Shown: piece by piece, positions 16,095 to 22,749 of the stretch
Layout of the letters: every line of letters begins with the position of its first letter
Position numbering within the stretch: the first letter of the stretch is position 1
From: JBBTCX01 sp964494205
Lineage (GTDB): Bacteria > Planctomycetota > Phycisphaerae > UBA1845
Assembly (NCBI GenBank): GCA_964494205.1
Contig: CAZBRD010000033.1
Location: 1 to 22,749 of the forward strand
Reading direction: 5' to 3'
Length of the DNA stretch: 22,749 nucleotides
Program-made: the position numbers and the translations under genes
The notes under the pieces: generated by a model
Told to the model about the DNA's origin: nothing
Databases searched by the model: none
Seen by the model: the letters and a program-made list of their open reading frames with translations, nothing else

Positions 16095-17498
16095 TTGAAG
16101 ATTGAATTAAGACGCCTGGATGAAATCAAGCCGTACGAACAGAACCCGCGCTTGAATGACAACGCGGTCGACGCTGTCGCGCGGTCGATTGACGCTTATG
16201 GCTTCAAGCAACCCATCGTCGTTGATACCAACGGCGTGATCATCGTTGGCCACACCCGTTTGAAAGCGGCAATCAAACTCGGGCTCGAGCACGTCCCGGT
16301 GCATGTGGCTGACAACCTCACCGAGGCCGAGGTCAAGGCCTATCGCATCGCCGACAACCAGACGGCGACGCTCGCAACATGGGATCTCGAAAAACTCCCT
16401 GGTCAACTTGAGGAACTCCGCGCATTGGATGTCGACCTGTCGTTGTTGGGCTTCGACGAGGATCAACTCGCGAAGTTGCTCGATCCTGGTGTGAAAGACG
16501 GCTTATGCGATCCGGATGACGTGCCCGAACCGCCGGATGCGGCCGTTACGCAGCCGGGCGACTTGTGGATTCTCGGCGCGCATCGGTTGCTCTGCGGTGA
16601 CAGTTCTTCGGCATCTGATCTCGATCGCCTGCTTGATGGCCAACCGATTCACCTGGTGAACAGCGACCCGCCGTACAACGTCAAGGTTGAACCTCGTTCT
16701 AACAACGCGATCGCCGCCGGCCTTTCATCATTCGGCGAACACGGTTTGACACACCATCAATCGTTCGACCTGCACCGCGCACAGAAACGGACTGCCTCGC
16801 GCTATCATGAGATGGACGTTGCGACCGGAGCACAATCAGGCAAACCCACACACAGGAAACTCCGACCGAAGGACAGACCGCTGGCCAACGACTTTGTCAG
16901 CGATGAACAATTCGACGAGATGCTGGGCGCGTGGTTCGGCAACATCACGCGTGTGCTCGCGCCCGGTCGCACCTTTTACATCTGGGGCGGCTACGCGAAT
17001 CTTGGCAACTATCCGCCGGTATTGAAAGGGTGTGGACTGTACTTCAGCCAGGGCATCATCTGGGACAAGGAGTGGCCCGTGCTGACCAGGAAGGACTACA
17101 TGGGCGCGTTCGAGATCTGCTTCTACGGCTGGCGTGAAGGCGCGGCGCATTCGTTCTTCGGGCCGAACAACGCCACGGACCTCTGGCACATCAGGAAGAT
17201 CACGCCCAACGCGATGGTCCACCTGACCGAAAAGCCGGTCGAGTTAGCCGTTCGCGCGATGCAATACTCGTCACGCGTGGGTGAAAACGTGCTCGACCTG
17301 TTTGGCGGCAGTGGCTCGACTTTGATCGCCGCCGAGCAGACTGGACGGCGAGCGTATCTCATGGAGCTCGACGAGTTGTATTGCGACGTGATCGTTGAGC
17401 GCTGGGAGAAGTTCACTGGCAGGAAGGCGGAACGAATCCCAGCACAAACCAATTCCCCCATTAACCCAGGAGGTGAAAGTCATGAACCAACCATATGA
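16095..17498 (+). CDS. ParB-nuclease-like + DNA methyltransferase fusion
   Basis: Starts at TTG 16095, supported by AGGAGGTG just upstream. The 467-residue product begins with a ParB/Srx-like domain (about 1-110: IKPYEQNPRLND, then GHTRLKAAIKLG at 52-63, and YRIADNQTA). The C-terminal half is an N4-cytosine/N6-adenine DNA methyltransferase: NSDPPYNV (DPPY 191-194), an insert, FYIWGGY, TEKPVEL and the AdoMet motif DLFGGSGS (401-408). Fusions of this layout are common in phages and islands. It should methylate a specific site; no restriction endonuclease is next to it, so protection from host restriction or control of element functions is likely. It overlaps the MT-A70 gene by 17 bp. Confidence 0.9.
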   Translation: MKIELRRLDEIKPYEQNPRLNDNAVDAVARSIDAYGFKQPIVVDTNGVIIVGHTRLKAAIKLGLEHVPVHVADNLTEAEVKAYRIADNQTATLATWDLEKLPGQLEELRALDVDLSLLGFDEDQLAKLLDPGVKDGLCDPDDVPEPPDAAVTQPGDLWILGAHRLLCGDSSSASDLDRLLDGQPIHLVNSDPPYNVKVEPRSNNAIAAGLSSFGEHGLTHHQSFDLHRAQKRTASRYHEMDVATGAQSGKPTHRKLRPKDRPLANDFVSDEQFDEMLGAWFGNITRVLAPGRTFYIWGGYANLGNYPPVLKGCGLYFSQGIIWDKEWPVLTRKDYMGAFEICFYGWREGAAHSFFGPNNATDLWHIRKITPNAMVHLTEKPVELAVRAMQYSSRVGENVLDLFGGSGSTLIAAEQTGRRAYLMELDELYCDVIVERWEKFTGRKAERIPAQTNSPINPGGESHEPTI

Positions 17499-18558
17499 AA
17501 ACAAAGATTCAAATAACACGGCCTTGGCCAAGCTGAATGGCGCGGTAAGGGCATTGGCAAGAGCGTCGACGCTGGACGAGGTTCTACACATCGGCGACGT
17601 CGCGGAAGCGGCGCGTGTCTATGCCAAGGCGGCCAAGCTGGGCTTGGAAGCGCAGAACAAGGCGGCGGAGATTCACGTTCGTGCGCAGCGCAAGGCGGGC
17701 GAGTTGCTCGCATGCATGCAACGTCAAGGTGCGGGCAGGCCTGTGGATAATGGTTCCAGCGTGGAACCATTTCCGAAACTCGCCGACATGGGGATCACCA
17801 AGCAGGATTCCCATCGCTGGCAGCGGCTGGCTTCGTTGCCTGATGATGCGTTCGAAGAGCATCTCCGCGATACCAGGGATGCTGGGCGTGAGATTACGAC
17901 AGCCGGTCTACTTTCCAGGGAACGCGATCTTGCCAACGCAGAACGCAATCACGGAATGCAGCCTCTGACCCTCACTTGTACCGAATCGCTGCAGGATCTC
18001 ATTGCCTCCGGAACCACCTTCGCCACCATCTACGCCGATCCGCCGTGGAAGTACGACAACCAGGCCACCCGCGCAGCGACGGACAATCACTACCCGACGA
18101 TGACCGTCGACGACCTGTGTGAGTTGCCCATCGAGAAGCTGGCAGCGCCAAACGGGCACTTGCATCTCTGGACGACGAACGCGTTTCAGTTCGAGGCCAA
18201 GCAGGTGATGGAAGCGTGGGGCTTTGAGTACAAGAGCACGTTCGTCTGGGTCAAACCTCAGATGGGCATCGGGAACTACTGGCGGGTGGCGCACGAGTAT
18301 CTTCTCCTGGGTGTCAGGGGTTCGTGCACCTTCATGGACAAGTCGCTGAAGAGTTGGGCGGAGATTGAACGCACCGAGCACAGCGCTAAGCCCGAGGCCG
18401 TCCGTGAGATGATCGAACGCGCCAGTCCCGCGCCACGCCTCGAACTCTTTGCACGTCAACCGGTCGACGGCTGGACGGTGTGGGGCAATCAGATTGAACA
18501 GGGTGCCGTTTACAGCGAAGGCAATGGTGCTGGGGACGAAGAGCAGCGCAACGATTGA
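17482..18558 (+). CDS. MT-A70 family DNA methyltransferase
   Basis: ATG 17482 is chosen because AGGAGGTG (17468-17475) lies 6 nt upstream; an in-frame start at 17395 lies deep inside the previous gene. The 358-residue product has an N-terminal helical region (about 1-150), partly similar to phage ParB-associated methyltransferases, including RKAGELLA and DMGITKQDSHRWQRLASLP (about 102-120, HTH-like). The MT-A70 catalytic part follows: YADPPWKYDN (DPPW 186-189), HLHLWTTNAF, and TFVWVKPQMGIG. A C-terminal motif SAKPEAVREMIE and RLELFAR completes it. It is predicted to make N6-methyladenine in DNA. With the preceding methyltransferase it forms an adjacent pair without a cognate nuclease. Confidence 0.92.
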   Translation: MNQPYENKDSNNTALAKLNGAVRALARASTLDEVLHIGDVAEAARVYAKAAKLGLEAQNKAAEIHVRAQRKAGELLACMQRQGAGRPVDNGSSVEPFPKLADMGITKQDSHRWQRLASLPDDAFEEHLRDTRDAGREITTAGLLSRERDLANAERNHGMQPLTLTCTESLQDLIASGTTFATIYADPPWKYDNQATRAATDNHYPTMTVDDLCELPIEKLAAPNGHLHLWTTNAFQFEAKQVMEAWGFEYKSTFVWVKPQMGIGNYWRVAHEYLLLGVRGSCTFMDKSLKSWAEIERTEHSAKPEAVREMIERASPAPRLELFARQPVDGWTVWGNQIEQGAVYSEGNGAGDEEQRND

Positions 18559-18567
18559 GCGACGACC

Positions 18568-18759
18568 ATGAAAGTACCAGATAAGTCCAAGCATGATCGG
18601 CAACGGCTCACCACCGTCACCGTCGAACGTCCGCGATGTCCGTCATGCCACGGCGTGAAACATCGCAAATACCGTTCGGTCGCTGACCAGGGCGACGGCA
18701 GTGCGCTGTCATGGGCGCAATGCGCCTGCGGATACCGCTTCCGCATCGTGCTGGAATGA
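18568..18759 (+). CDS. Small zinc-ribbon protein
   Basis: A 63-residue protein with a likely zinc ribbon: CPSCHG (Cys24, Cys27) and CACG (Cys52, Cys54) about 25 residues later. Other features are a lysine/arginine-rich start and a tail of FRIVLE. It begins 9 nt after the MT-A70 stop. The sequence resembles short zinc-finger proteins placed between methyltransferase and terminase genes in phage-like islands (from memory). A nucleic-acid-binding accessory role is plausible; function is unproven. Confidence 0.65.
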   Translation: MKVPDKSKHDRQRLTTVTVERPRCPSCHGVKHRKYRSVADQGDGSALSWAQCACGYRFRIVLE

Positions 18760-18890
18760 ACTTCCAGCCGGTGGAAGCATCGCCGATTTGCCTCGAAACG
18801 ATCCGACGGCCATGAACAACATTGATTCAGTGTTGGCGAACGAATGTATGGGAGCCGAGCCATCTTCCGTTGTGGAGACACAAACGCCCA

Positions 18891-19349
18891 GTGAGCGCGC
18901 CGTGGCTCGCTCCGCATCGCTGGCAGCCGGGAACAAGCGGCAATCCGACGGGTCGACCGCGGGAGTCCGGTTCATTGTCTGCGGCCCTGCGCCGTGTAGG
19001 CGTAAAGCCCGCTAAGACGCGTGCTGAGTTGGTCAAGATTGCTCAGCAACTCGGGATGGACGCAGAGGAAACTCAGAACATCGATGTCATCGCGGGGCTG
19101 ATGTACGACGGCATCACCCAGTTGCTGATTCGCACCGTCAAAGGCAGCACTACCGCTGGCGACAAACTCGTCGGCCTGTTGCAACTGCTGCACAAGGCCC
19201 TGGACGGTGACGAGAAACGCATTACGTTCAATGGGCATGGAGACGTGCAAGCGGCGTTGGCGAGTGTCTCTACTGTTCTTGGCTTCAAGGTGTCGGCTCC
19301 TATCCCAGCGCCCCTCCAATCGAACAGCGACGAGTTAATCGACACATGA
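18891..19349 (+). CDS. DUF5681-type protein, possible small terminase subunit
   Basis: The recognisable part starts at APHRWQPGTSGNPTGRPRE, the DUF5681-like motif often found before large terminases. It continues with SGSLSAALRRVG, TRAELVKIAQQLGMD and a helical C-terminal half. I place the start at GTG 18891 because the 23 residues given by the longer TTG start at 18822 (rich in W, H and C) look like a shadow frame. A different frame from ATG 18812 reads MNNIDSVLANECMGAEPSS, more natural for an N-terminus, so a frameshift before 18891 is possible. Its stop overlaps the large-terminase start (ATGA). A DNA-recognition role in packaging is inferred. Confidence 0.65.
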   Translation: MSAPWLAPHRWQPGTSGNPTGRPRESGSLSAALRRVGVKPAKTRAELVKIAQQLGMDAEETQNIDVIAGLMYDGITQLLIRTVKGSTTAGDKLVGLLQLLHKALDGDEKRITFNGHGDVQAALASVSTVLGFKVSAPIPAPLQSNSDELIDT

Positions 19350-20701
19350 TTGCTGACGCTCCAGATGTCATATGTGGCGATTCGGGCGTCGATCCTCAGG
19401 CTTGCCACCAAGAAAATGAGTCTTCGACGTTGCAATGGTGGGCACATCAGCGACGCTGGCTCGAAGACCATTCACGGCTGCGAGTTTGCTGCAAAGCGCG
19501 GCAAATTGGTATGTCGACGGCGGTTGCGACGGAGGCATTGCACGCAGCCATTTACGGCGAAACGACCGTGGTGGTCAGCGCCAGTCAACGGCAAGCATCT
19601 GAACTACTTCGCAAGGCTGGTCAATTGCTGCCGCTGGTGACGGCTGCGGGCGATGGTGTGGTTCAAGTCGAGAAGCAAAGCGCGGAAGCCATCGAGCTAT
19701 CGACCGGCGGTAGGGTGGTCTCGCTTCCTTCGACTGCGGCCACGGTCCAAGGCTATTCGGGTCATGTGGTCATCGATGAAGCTGCGTGGATACCCGACGT
19801 CGATGCCCTCTGGTTAGCCATCGTGCCGACCATCTCCACCAACAAGCAGTTTCGACTCAGCGTTATTTCCACGCCGGGCCCCAAGACCGGCATGTTCCAC
19901 AAGCTCTGGCATAACGGCGATCCCGCTTGGTCACGACATAAGGTGAGCGTCTACGACGCCAAGAGCGGCGGTGCGCCGCATGACATCGCCGCTTTACGCG
20001 CCGCAGTAGCCGACGAAGTGACGTGGCGATCGGCCTATGAATGCGAGTTCGTGGACGAAGCGCATGCACTGCTCCCGTATGACCTGCTGTTGGCGCGGGT
20101 AGACGAGTCGCTGAATTACCATCTGAGCATGACCGGTTTGGCCGAGGCCAAGAATCTCTTCGCGGGCTACGACGTGGGCCGCAAACACGACATGTCGGTG
20201 CTGGTCGTGATGGAGAAGGACAACAAGACCGTTCGCTGGCGCGGAGCCGTCGAATTGCGCCAGACGCCGTTCAACGAACAGTCCGCCTTGCTGACAAGCA
20301 TCTTGAAACTCGGCTGCCTGCGACGGCTCTCGATTGACCAGAGCGGCCTGGGCATGCAACTGTGCGAGGAATTGGTCAAGAAGTTCGGTAGCAAGGTCGA
20401 GCCGGTGACGATGACCGCTCCGGTGAAGGAATCGCTGGCCTCGAGGATTCTGGCGTATTTTCAACGCGGGGATCTGCTGATTCCTAACCACCGACCTTTG
20501 ATCGACGACCTACACTCTGTCGCCCGCACTGTGACGACGGCGGGTAACGTTCGCTACGCAGCGCCACGCGAGTCTGGCAGCCACGCCGATCGCTGGACGG
20601 CCCTGGCGCTGGCTCTGGAAGCCGCCGATAGCAAATACTGCGGTCCAACTTTGATCACCCACGGCGGTGAACGCATCTCAGCGCAGTTTCGCCATTGGTA
20701 A
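19346..20701 (+). CDS. Phage terminase large subunit (TerL-like)
   Basis: A 451-residue packaging motor. The ATPase part shows a Walker A-like CKARQIGMST (49-58), VVVSASQRQA, QGYSG, Walker B VVIDEAAW (141-148) and a coupling motif STPGPKTGMF. The nuclease part has RNase H-like acidic positions: AGYDVGRKHDMSVLVV (Asp275), SIDQSGLGMQL (Asp331) and HADRWTALALA (Asp415). It should cut concatemeric DNA and pump it into a capsid. It is translationally coupled to the DUF5681 gene by an ATGA overlap. No portal or head gene follows, which is unusual for a complete prophage and suggests packaging into a particle made by another phage, or a different use of the nuclease. Confidence 0.88.
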   Translation: MIADAPDVICGDSGVDPQACHQENESSTLQWWAHQRRWLEDHSRLRVCCKARQIGMSTAVATEALHAAIYGETTVVVSASQRQASELLRKAGQLLPLVTAAGDGVVQVEKQSAEAIELSTGGRVVSLPSTAATVQGYSGHVVIDEAAWIPDVDALWLAIVPTISTNKQFRLSVISTPGPKTGMFHKLWHNGDPAWSRHKVSVYDAKSGGAPHDIAALRAAVADEVTWRSAYECEFVDEAHALLPYDLLLARVDESLNYHLSMTGLAEAKNLFAGYDVGRKHDMSVLVVMEKDNKTVRWRGAVELRQTPFNEQSALLTSILKLGCLRRLSIDQSGLGMQLCEELVKKFGSKVEPVTMTAPVKESLASRILAYFQRGDLLIPNHRPLIDDLHSVARTVTTAGNVRYAAPRESGSHADRWTALALALEAADSKYCGPTLITHGGERISAQFRHW

Positions 20702-20930
20702 TCGTTCCACCCACACCGGAATGATTCAGGTCATACCTATCGATATGCTCGCAAATCCGTTCTTTCCATAGAGTTACGTTCTTCCCCGTATGGCCACCCC
20801 GAGGTAGCACTGAGTTACGCTTTGCAGGAAAAGCGTAACTGGGTGTCACGATGTGACACTCAGAAATTGGCTGAAAAGCCGAGGACTTCAGCCTGCGCGG
20901 ACCAACCGAGACGAATGAAGGAGGACCGGG
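20702..20930. promoter_or_regulatory. Hairpin-rich intergenic region before the tyrosine recombinase
   Basis: Three inverted repeats follow one another. IR1: AGTTACGCTTT (20814-20824) with AAAGCGTAACT (20831-20841), loop GCAGGA. IR2: GTGTCAC (20844-20850) with GTGACAC (20854-20860), extendable to about 10 bp with one wobble. IR3: GGCTGAA (20870-20876) with TTCAGCC (20887-20893). GAGTTACG also occurs directly at 20772-20779. No T tract follows IR1. The block may hold recombinase arm or core sites, an operator, or att DNA. Confidence 0.6.
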
Positions 20931-21563
20931 ATGTTCAATGGTTCAATCTATGTGGGTGGTAGAGGAAAGCCGCGACGGCATAAGCATCTGCCACCGGAAG
21001 TGCTGACCGACGAAGAAGTTAGCAAGCTCATGCGCGCGTGCAGTCATCGAGCACCTACGGGAATCCGCAACCGAGCATTGATCGCATTGCTCTATCGTTC
21101 GGGTCTGCGTATCAACGAAGCGCTGTCGCTGTTTCCAAAAGACCTCGAATTGGAAAAGGGCACCGTCCGCGTGCTGAATGGAAAGGGCGGACGGTCGCGA
21201 ACAATCGGTATCGATCACGGCGCTGCGAGCGTCGTTCAGCGATGGCTAGATATGCGACCGACGCTCGGCATCAATGGTCGACAACCCGTCTTCTGCACGC
21301 TGACCGGCGAAACAATGTCCGCATCCTACGTCCGCGTCATGCTCAAACGCGTAGCATTCAAAGCCGGAGTCGAAAAGCGTGTTCATGCCCATGGTTTCCG
21401 ACATACCCACGCAGCGCAATTGCGGGCCGAAGGCGTCGACATTGCGATTATCTCACGACAACTCGGGCATACGAATATCACAACGACGGCACGGTATCTT
21501 GATCACATAGCGCCGACGGCGGTGATTGATACGATGAGGAATCGATACTGGTTTAGCGCGTAA
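20931..21563 (+). CDS. Short tyrosine recombinase/integrase
   Basis: A 210-residue phage-integrase-family catalytic domain. Active-site residues are visible: Arg60 in RSGLRINEAL, Lys85 in GKGGRSR, His154/Arg157 in HGFRHTHAAQL, His180 in LGHTNITTTARY, and Tyr189. AAGGAGGA upstream of ATG 20931 supports the start. It is much shorter than XerC/D or lambda Int (about 300 residues or more), having only a brief basic N-terminal arm (GRGKPRRHKH) in place of the usual SAM-like core-binding domain. It may therefore need a partner or bind DNA through the arm alone. It directly follows a hairpin cluster that could be its substrate. This is the second recombinase type in the element. Confidence 0.92.
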   Translation: MFNGSIYVGGRGKPRRHKHLPPEVLTDEEVSKLMRACSHRAPTGIRNRALIALLYRSGLRINEALSLFPKDLELEKGTVRVLNGKGGRSRTIGIDHGAASVVQRWLDMRPTLGINGRQPVFCTLTGETMSASYVRVMLKRVAFKAGVEKRVHAHGFRHTHAAQLRAEGVDIAIISRQLGHTNITTTARYLDHIAPTAVIDTMRNRYWFSA

Positions 21564-21819
21564 GAGTCGTCGCTGATCCATCGCTGTTGACCACTGTTTG
21601 CGGCGCAGAGGCGCTAAGTAGGTCAACATAGTATTGCAACAAAAGTAAGCGGTGGTCCGCTGCCTTCTCCTCTGCTGTTTGTAAGCTATTGATTTTTCGA
21701 AGGTAACGCTGTGGTGCAATTGCATGACTCATCATCTGCATTGCATCTGATACTGTCATCGAGTCAAATTCAAAACGCAATTCTTGAACAATTTGGTGCG
21801 CTCGGTCGTATTGAATCAA
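21553..21819 (-). CDS. Small unknown ORF, convergent with the integrase
   Basis: An 88-codon minus-strand frame from TTG 21819, overlapping the last 11 bp of the integrase gene. The reading (RAHQIVQELRFEFDSMTVSDAMQMM, then PQRYLRKINSLQTAEEKAADHRLLLLQYYVDLL, in two pieces) looks like a helical protein rather than random sequence. The TTG start has only a weak upstream AAGAGA and an ATG occurs at residue 21, so start and reality are uncertain. It could be cargo of the element, or a chromosomal gene clipped by integration. Confidence 0.4.
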   Translation of the reverse strand: MIQYDRAHQIVQELRFEFDSMTVSDAMQMMSHAIAPQRYLRKINSLQTAEEKAADHRLLLLQYYVDLLSASAPQTVVNSDGSATTLTR

Positions 21820-22160
21820 ATCAATCTCTTATCAGAATTGAAATGCAAAGGGGCGGATTTAGTTTCAACGAATAATAAGCAATCTCGTTTTCATTTGGAG
21901 GCGCAACGCAAACCATGACACGACTTTTTTTCGGCGCGCTCTTACCTTCCATTTGACGAATGTATATAATGCGTCGCCAATATCAAATTAAGAAGTAAGT
22001 AGCTGTCTTTTCGCATGTGTTTGCGCGTTGTCTAAAGCACATGCCCGTAATTGAAAAAACCTAATTCGAATGCCAAAGGTCTAGGAATGCTTCGCGACCG
22101 TCTGTTTGCCTATATGGTGAGGACGAAGTGCTGAACACGTTGGAAAGGAAGGATGTGCAC
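21820..22160. other. AT-rich intergenic region with a possible promoter
   Basis: About 340 bases with clearly lower GC than the element. No gene is convincing. A perfect -10-like TATAAT lies at 21965-21970, but only a weak TTACCT is found at the matching -35 position, so a promoter for the Rhs-like gene at 22161 is possible, not certain. T-rich runs such as that near 21925 lack a clear hairpin. Confidence 0.4.
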
Positions 22161-22706
22161 ATGTATCACGTGCGTACCGCTATTGTCGCAACTTGCGCTG
22201 TCATTGGTCTAGCTTGCTATTGCCTCGCGGATACTGTTGGCACTCTGAATATCTGTTCGATGGCAGTGTCGCAAAAATGCGATCTCGATGGACCAGGAGG
22301 ACAAGAGCCAACGATTTGCAGGTACGGTTGCTTTAATCAGCAAAATGGTCCCTGCTCGGACAGCGCTTCTCTTGGCCGGTATTTCAGCACTCATGCCGAC
22401 CCAATGTGGGCTTGGTTGCCACCCGACTTTCCTCCTGTGACGCTAGATGCCTATGAAAGCACTGCGCCGTTAGTCTCTGGCGAAACACGCCATTTCCAAG
22501 GTCCAATGCCCTATGCCACGCGATCCACGGATAGAGGCGTCATCGATTTAGTGACAGGTTCACGACTACTTCGAGAGGTGGACTTCGAGCTTCCCTTTGG
22601 TAGCGCTGTTTTCCGTCATGTTCGAACCAACTCAGACAGCATTCTCATGAATCAGGGTTCTAGCACGGGTGGAGGATGGTCGAAGAAAGCTAAGTACTCA
22701 AACTGA
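22161..22706 (+). pseudogene. Truncated Rhs-like secreted protein (N-terminal part)
   Basis: ATG 22161 has AAGGAAGGA 7 nt upstream and opens a signal peptide (MYHVRTAIVATCAVIGLACY, cut likely after CLA at residue 23); the GTG at 22128 is less likely. After a cysteine-containing region, residues about 129-156 read DLVTGSRLLREVDFELPFG, then SAVFRHVRT. This matches the start of planctomycete Rhs/YD-repeat proteins, which run to a thousand residues or more. Here the frame ends after 181 residues in GWSKKAKYSN, with no YD repeats, so the gene is a short remnant or frameshifted. Intact family members form large toxin-bearing or adhesion shells. The 43 bases after it show nothing recognisable. Confidence 0.65.
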
Positions 22707-22749
22707 GCACTTTTGTTGATGGTTGTTGTTTATCCAATAGAAAAGGCCC

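Larger units (their letters stand above)
8996..21563 (+). mobile_element. Integrated phage-satellite-like element (approximate bounds)
   Basis: All genes run on the + strand from 9348 to 21563 and encode a mobile-element set: serine recombinase, tyrosine recombinase, DUF2924, TOPRIM primase-helicase, two DNA methyltransferases, a DUF5681 protein and a large terminase. Left and right flanks are unrelated, chromosome-like genes. No portal, capsid, scaffold, tail, holin or lysin gene is recognisable, and no conjugation gene either. The ends are inferred: the left end after the terminator at 8995, the right end at or after the tyrosine recombinase. No direct repeats marking att sites were found by eye. 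Confidence 0.7.

Noticed and set aside
15688..16098. 136-codon open frame (+) spanning the end of the unknown gene and the region after it
   Set aside because: The first part overlaps a better-supported gene in another frame and the composition is arginine-rich, like a shadow frame.
18761..18777. CTTCCA-GCCGG-TGGAAG hairpin after the zinc-ribbon gene
   Set aside because: Only 6 bp with no T tract; too weak to call a terminator or regulatory site.
8945..20840. GTTAC...GTAAC inverted pairs at 8945-8964 and 20815-20840 as possible attL/attR
   Set aside because: Only 5-bp arms are shared and the spacers differ (10 versus 16), so the match is no better than chance.
20813..20863. Integron attC site
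   Set aside because: The palindromes lack proper core sites (the GCGTAAC arm does not fit RYYYAAC) and there is no integron integrase or cassette array.
1..22749. CRISPR array, rRNA or tRNA genes
   Set aside because: No regularly spaced 24-40 bp repeats and no conserved RNA gene motifs were seen on either strand.

Overview
The window looks like a chromosomal segment of a Planctomycetes bacterium, probably near Phycisphaerae (inference). The grounds are a Sigma70_ECF-type sigma factor overlapping a TPR-bearing Ser/Thr kinase gene, secreted proteins with RWNG-type, RCC1, VCBS and dockerin-like repeats, and an Rhs-like N-terminus with a signal peptide.

Layout. Positions 1-938 hold the 3' part of a secreted repeat protein (+). 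Positions 939-1573 carry no convincing gene, but have a terminator-like hairpin at 1201-1233. Positions 1574-1933 hold a decayed VCBS/FG-GAP remnant (-). Positions 1937-5524 encode a large secreted protein (-): predicted zinc metallopeptidase (HEYGH ... E), Ig-like domain, seven-repeat RCC1 propeller, second Ig-like domain and dockerin-like C-terminus. A divergent intergenic region with two palindromes leads to the sigma factor (5786-6358) and the kinase (6351-8783). A hairpin with a T tract at 8969-8995 is a good intrinsic terminator.

From about 9.0 kb to 21.56 kb lies a mobile element with every gene on the + strand and many 4-bp start/stop overlaps. In order it encodes an unknown protein with a C-terminal HTH, two small unknown proteins, a DUF2924 protein, a large serine recombinase, an HTH protein, a TOPRIM/DUF3854 + D5-like primase-helicase, an unknown protein containing an iteron-like inverted repeat, a poorly defined coding stretch, a ParB-nuclease-like + DNA methyltransferase fusion, an MT-A70 methyltransferase, a zinc-ribbon protein, a DUF5681 protein (possible small terminase), a large terminase subunit, and a short tyrosine recombinase behind a cluster of three hairpins. 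No portal, capsid, protease, tail, holin or lysin gene is seen. I infer a phage-derived satellite or integrative element that replicates and may package its DNA but would need another phage's particle.

The right flank (21564-22749) is AT-richer. It carries a small uncertain minus-strand ORF and a truncated Rhs-like N-terminus. I found no tRNA, rRNA or CRISPR array, and could not define attL/attR repeats by eye.
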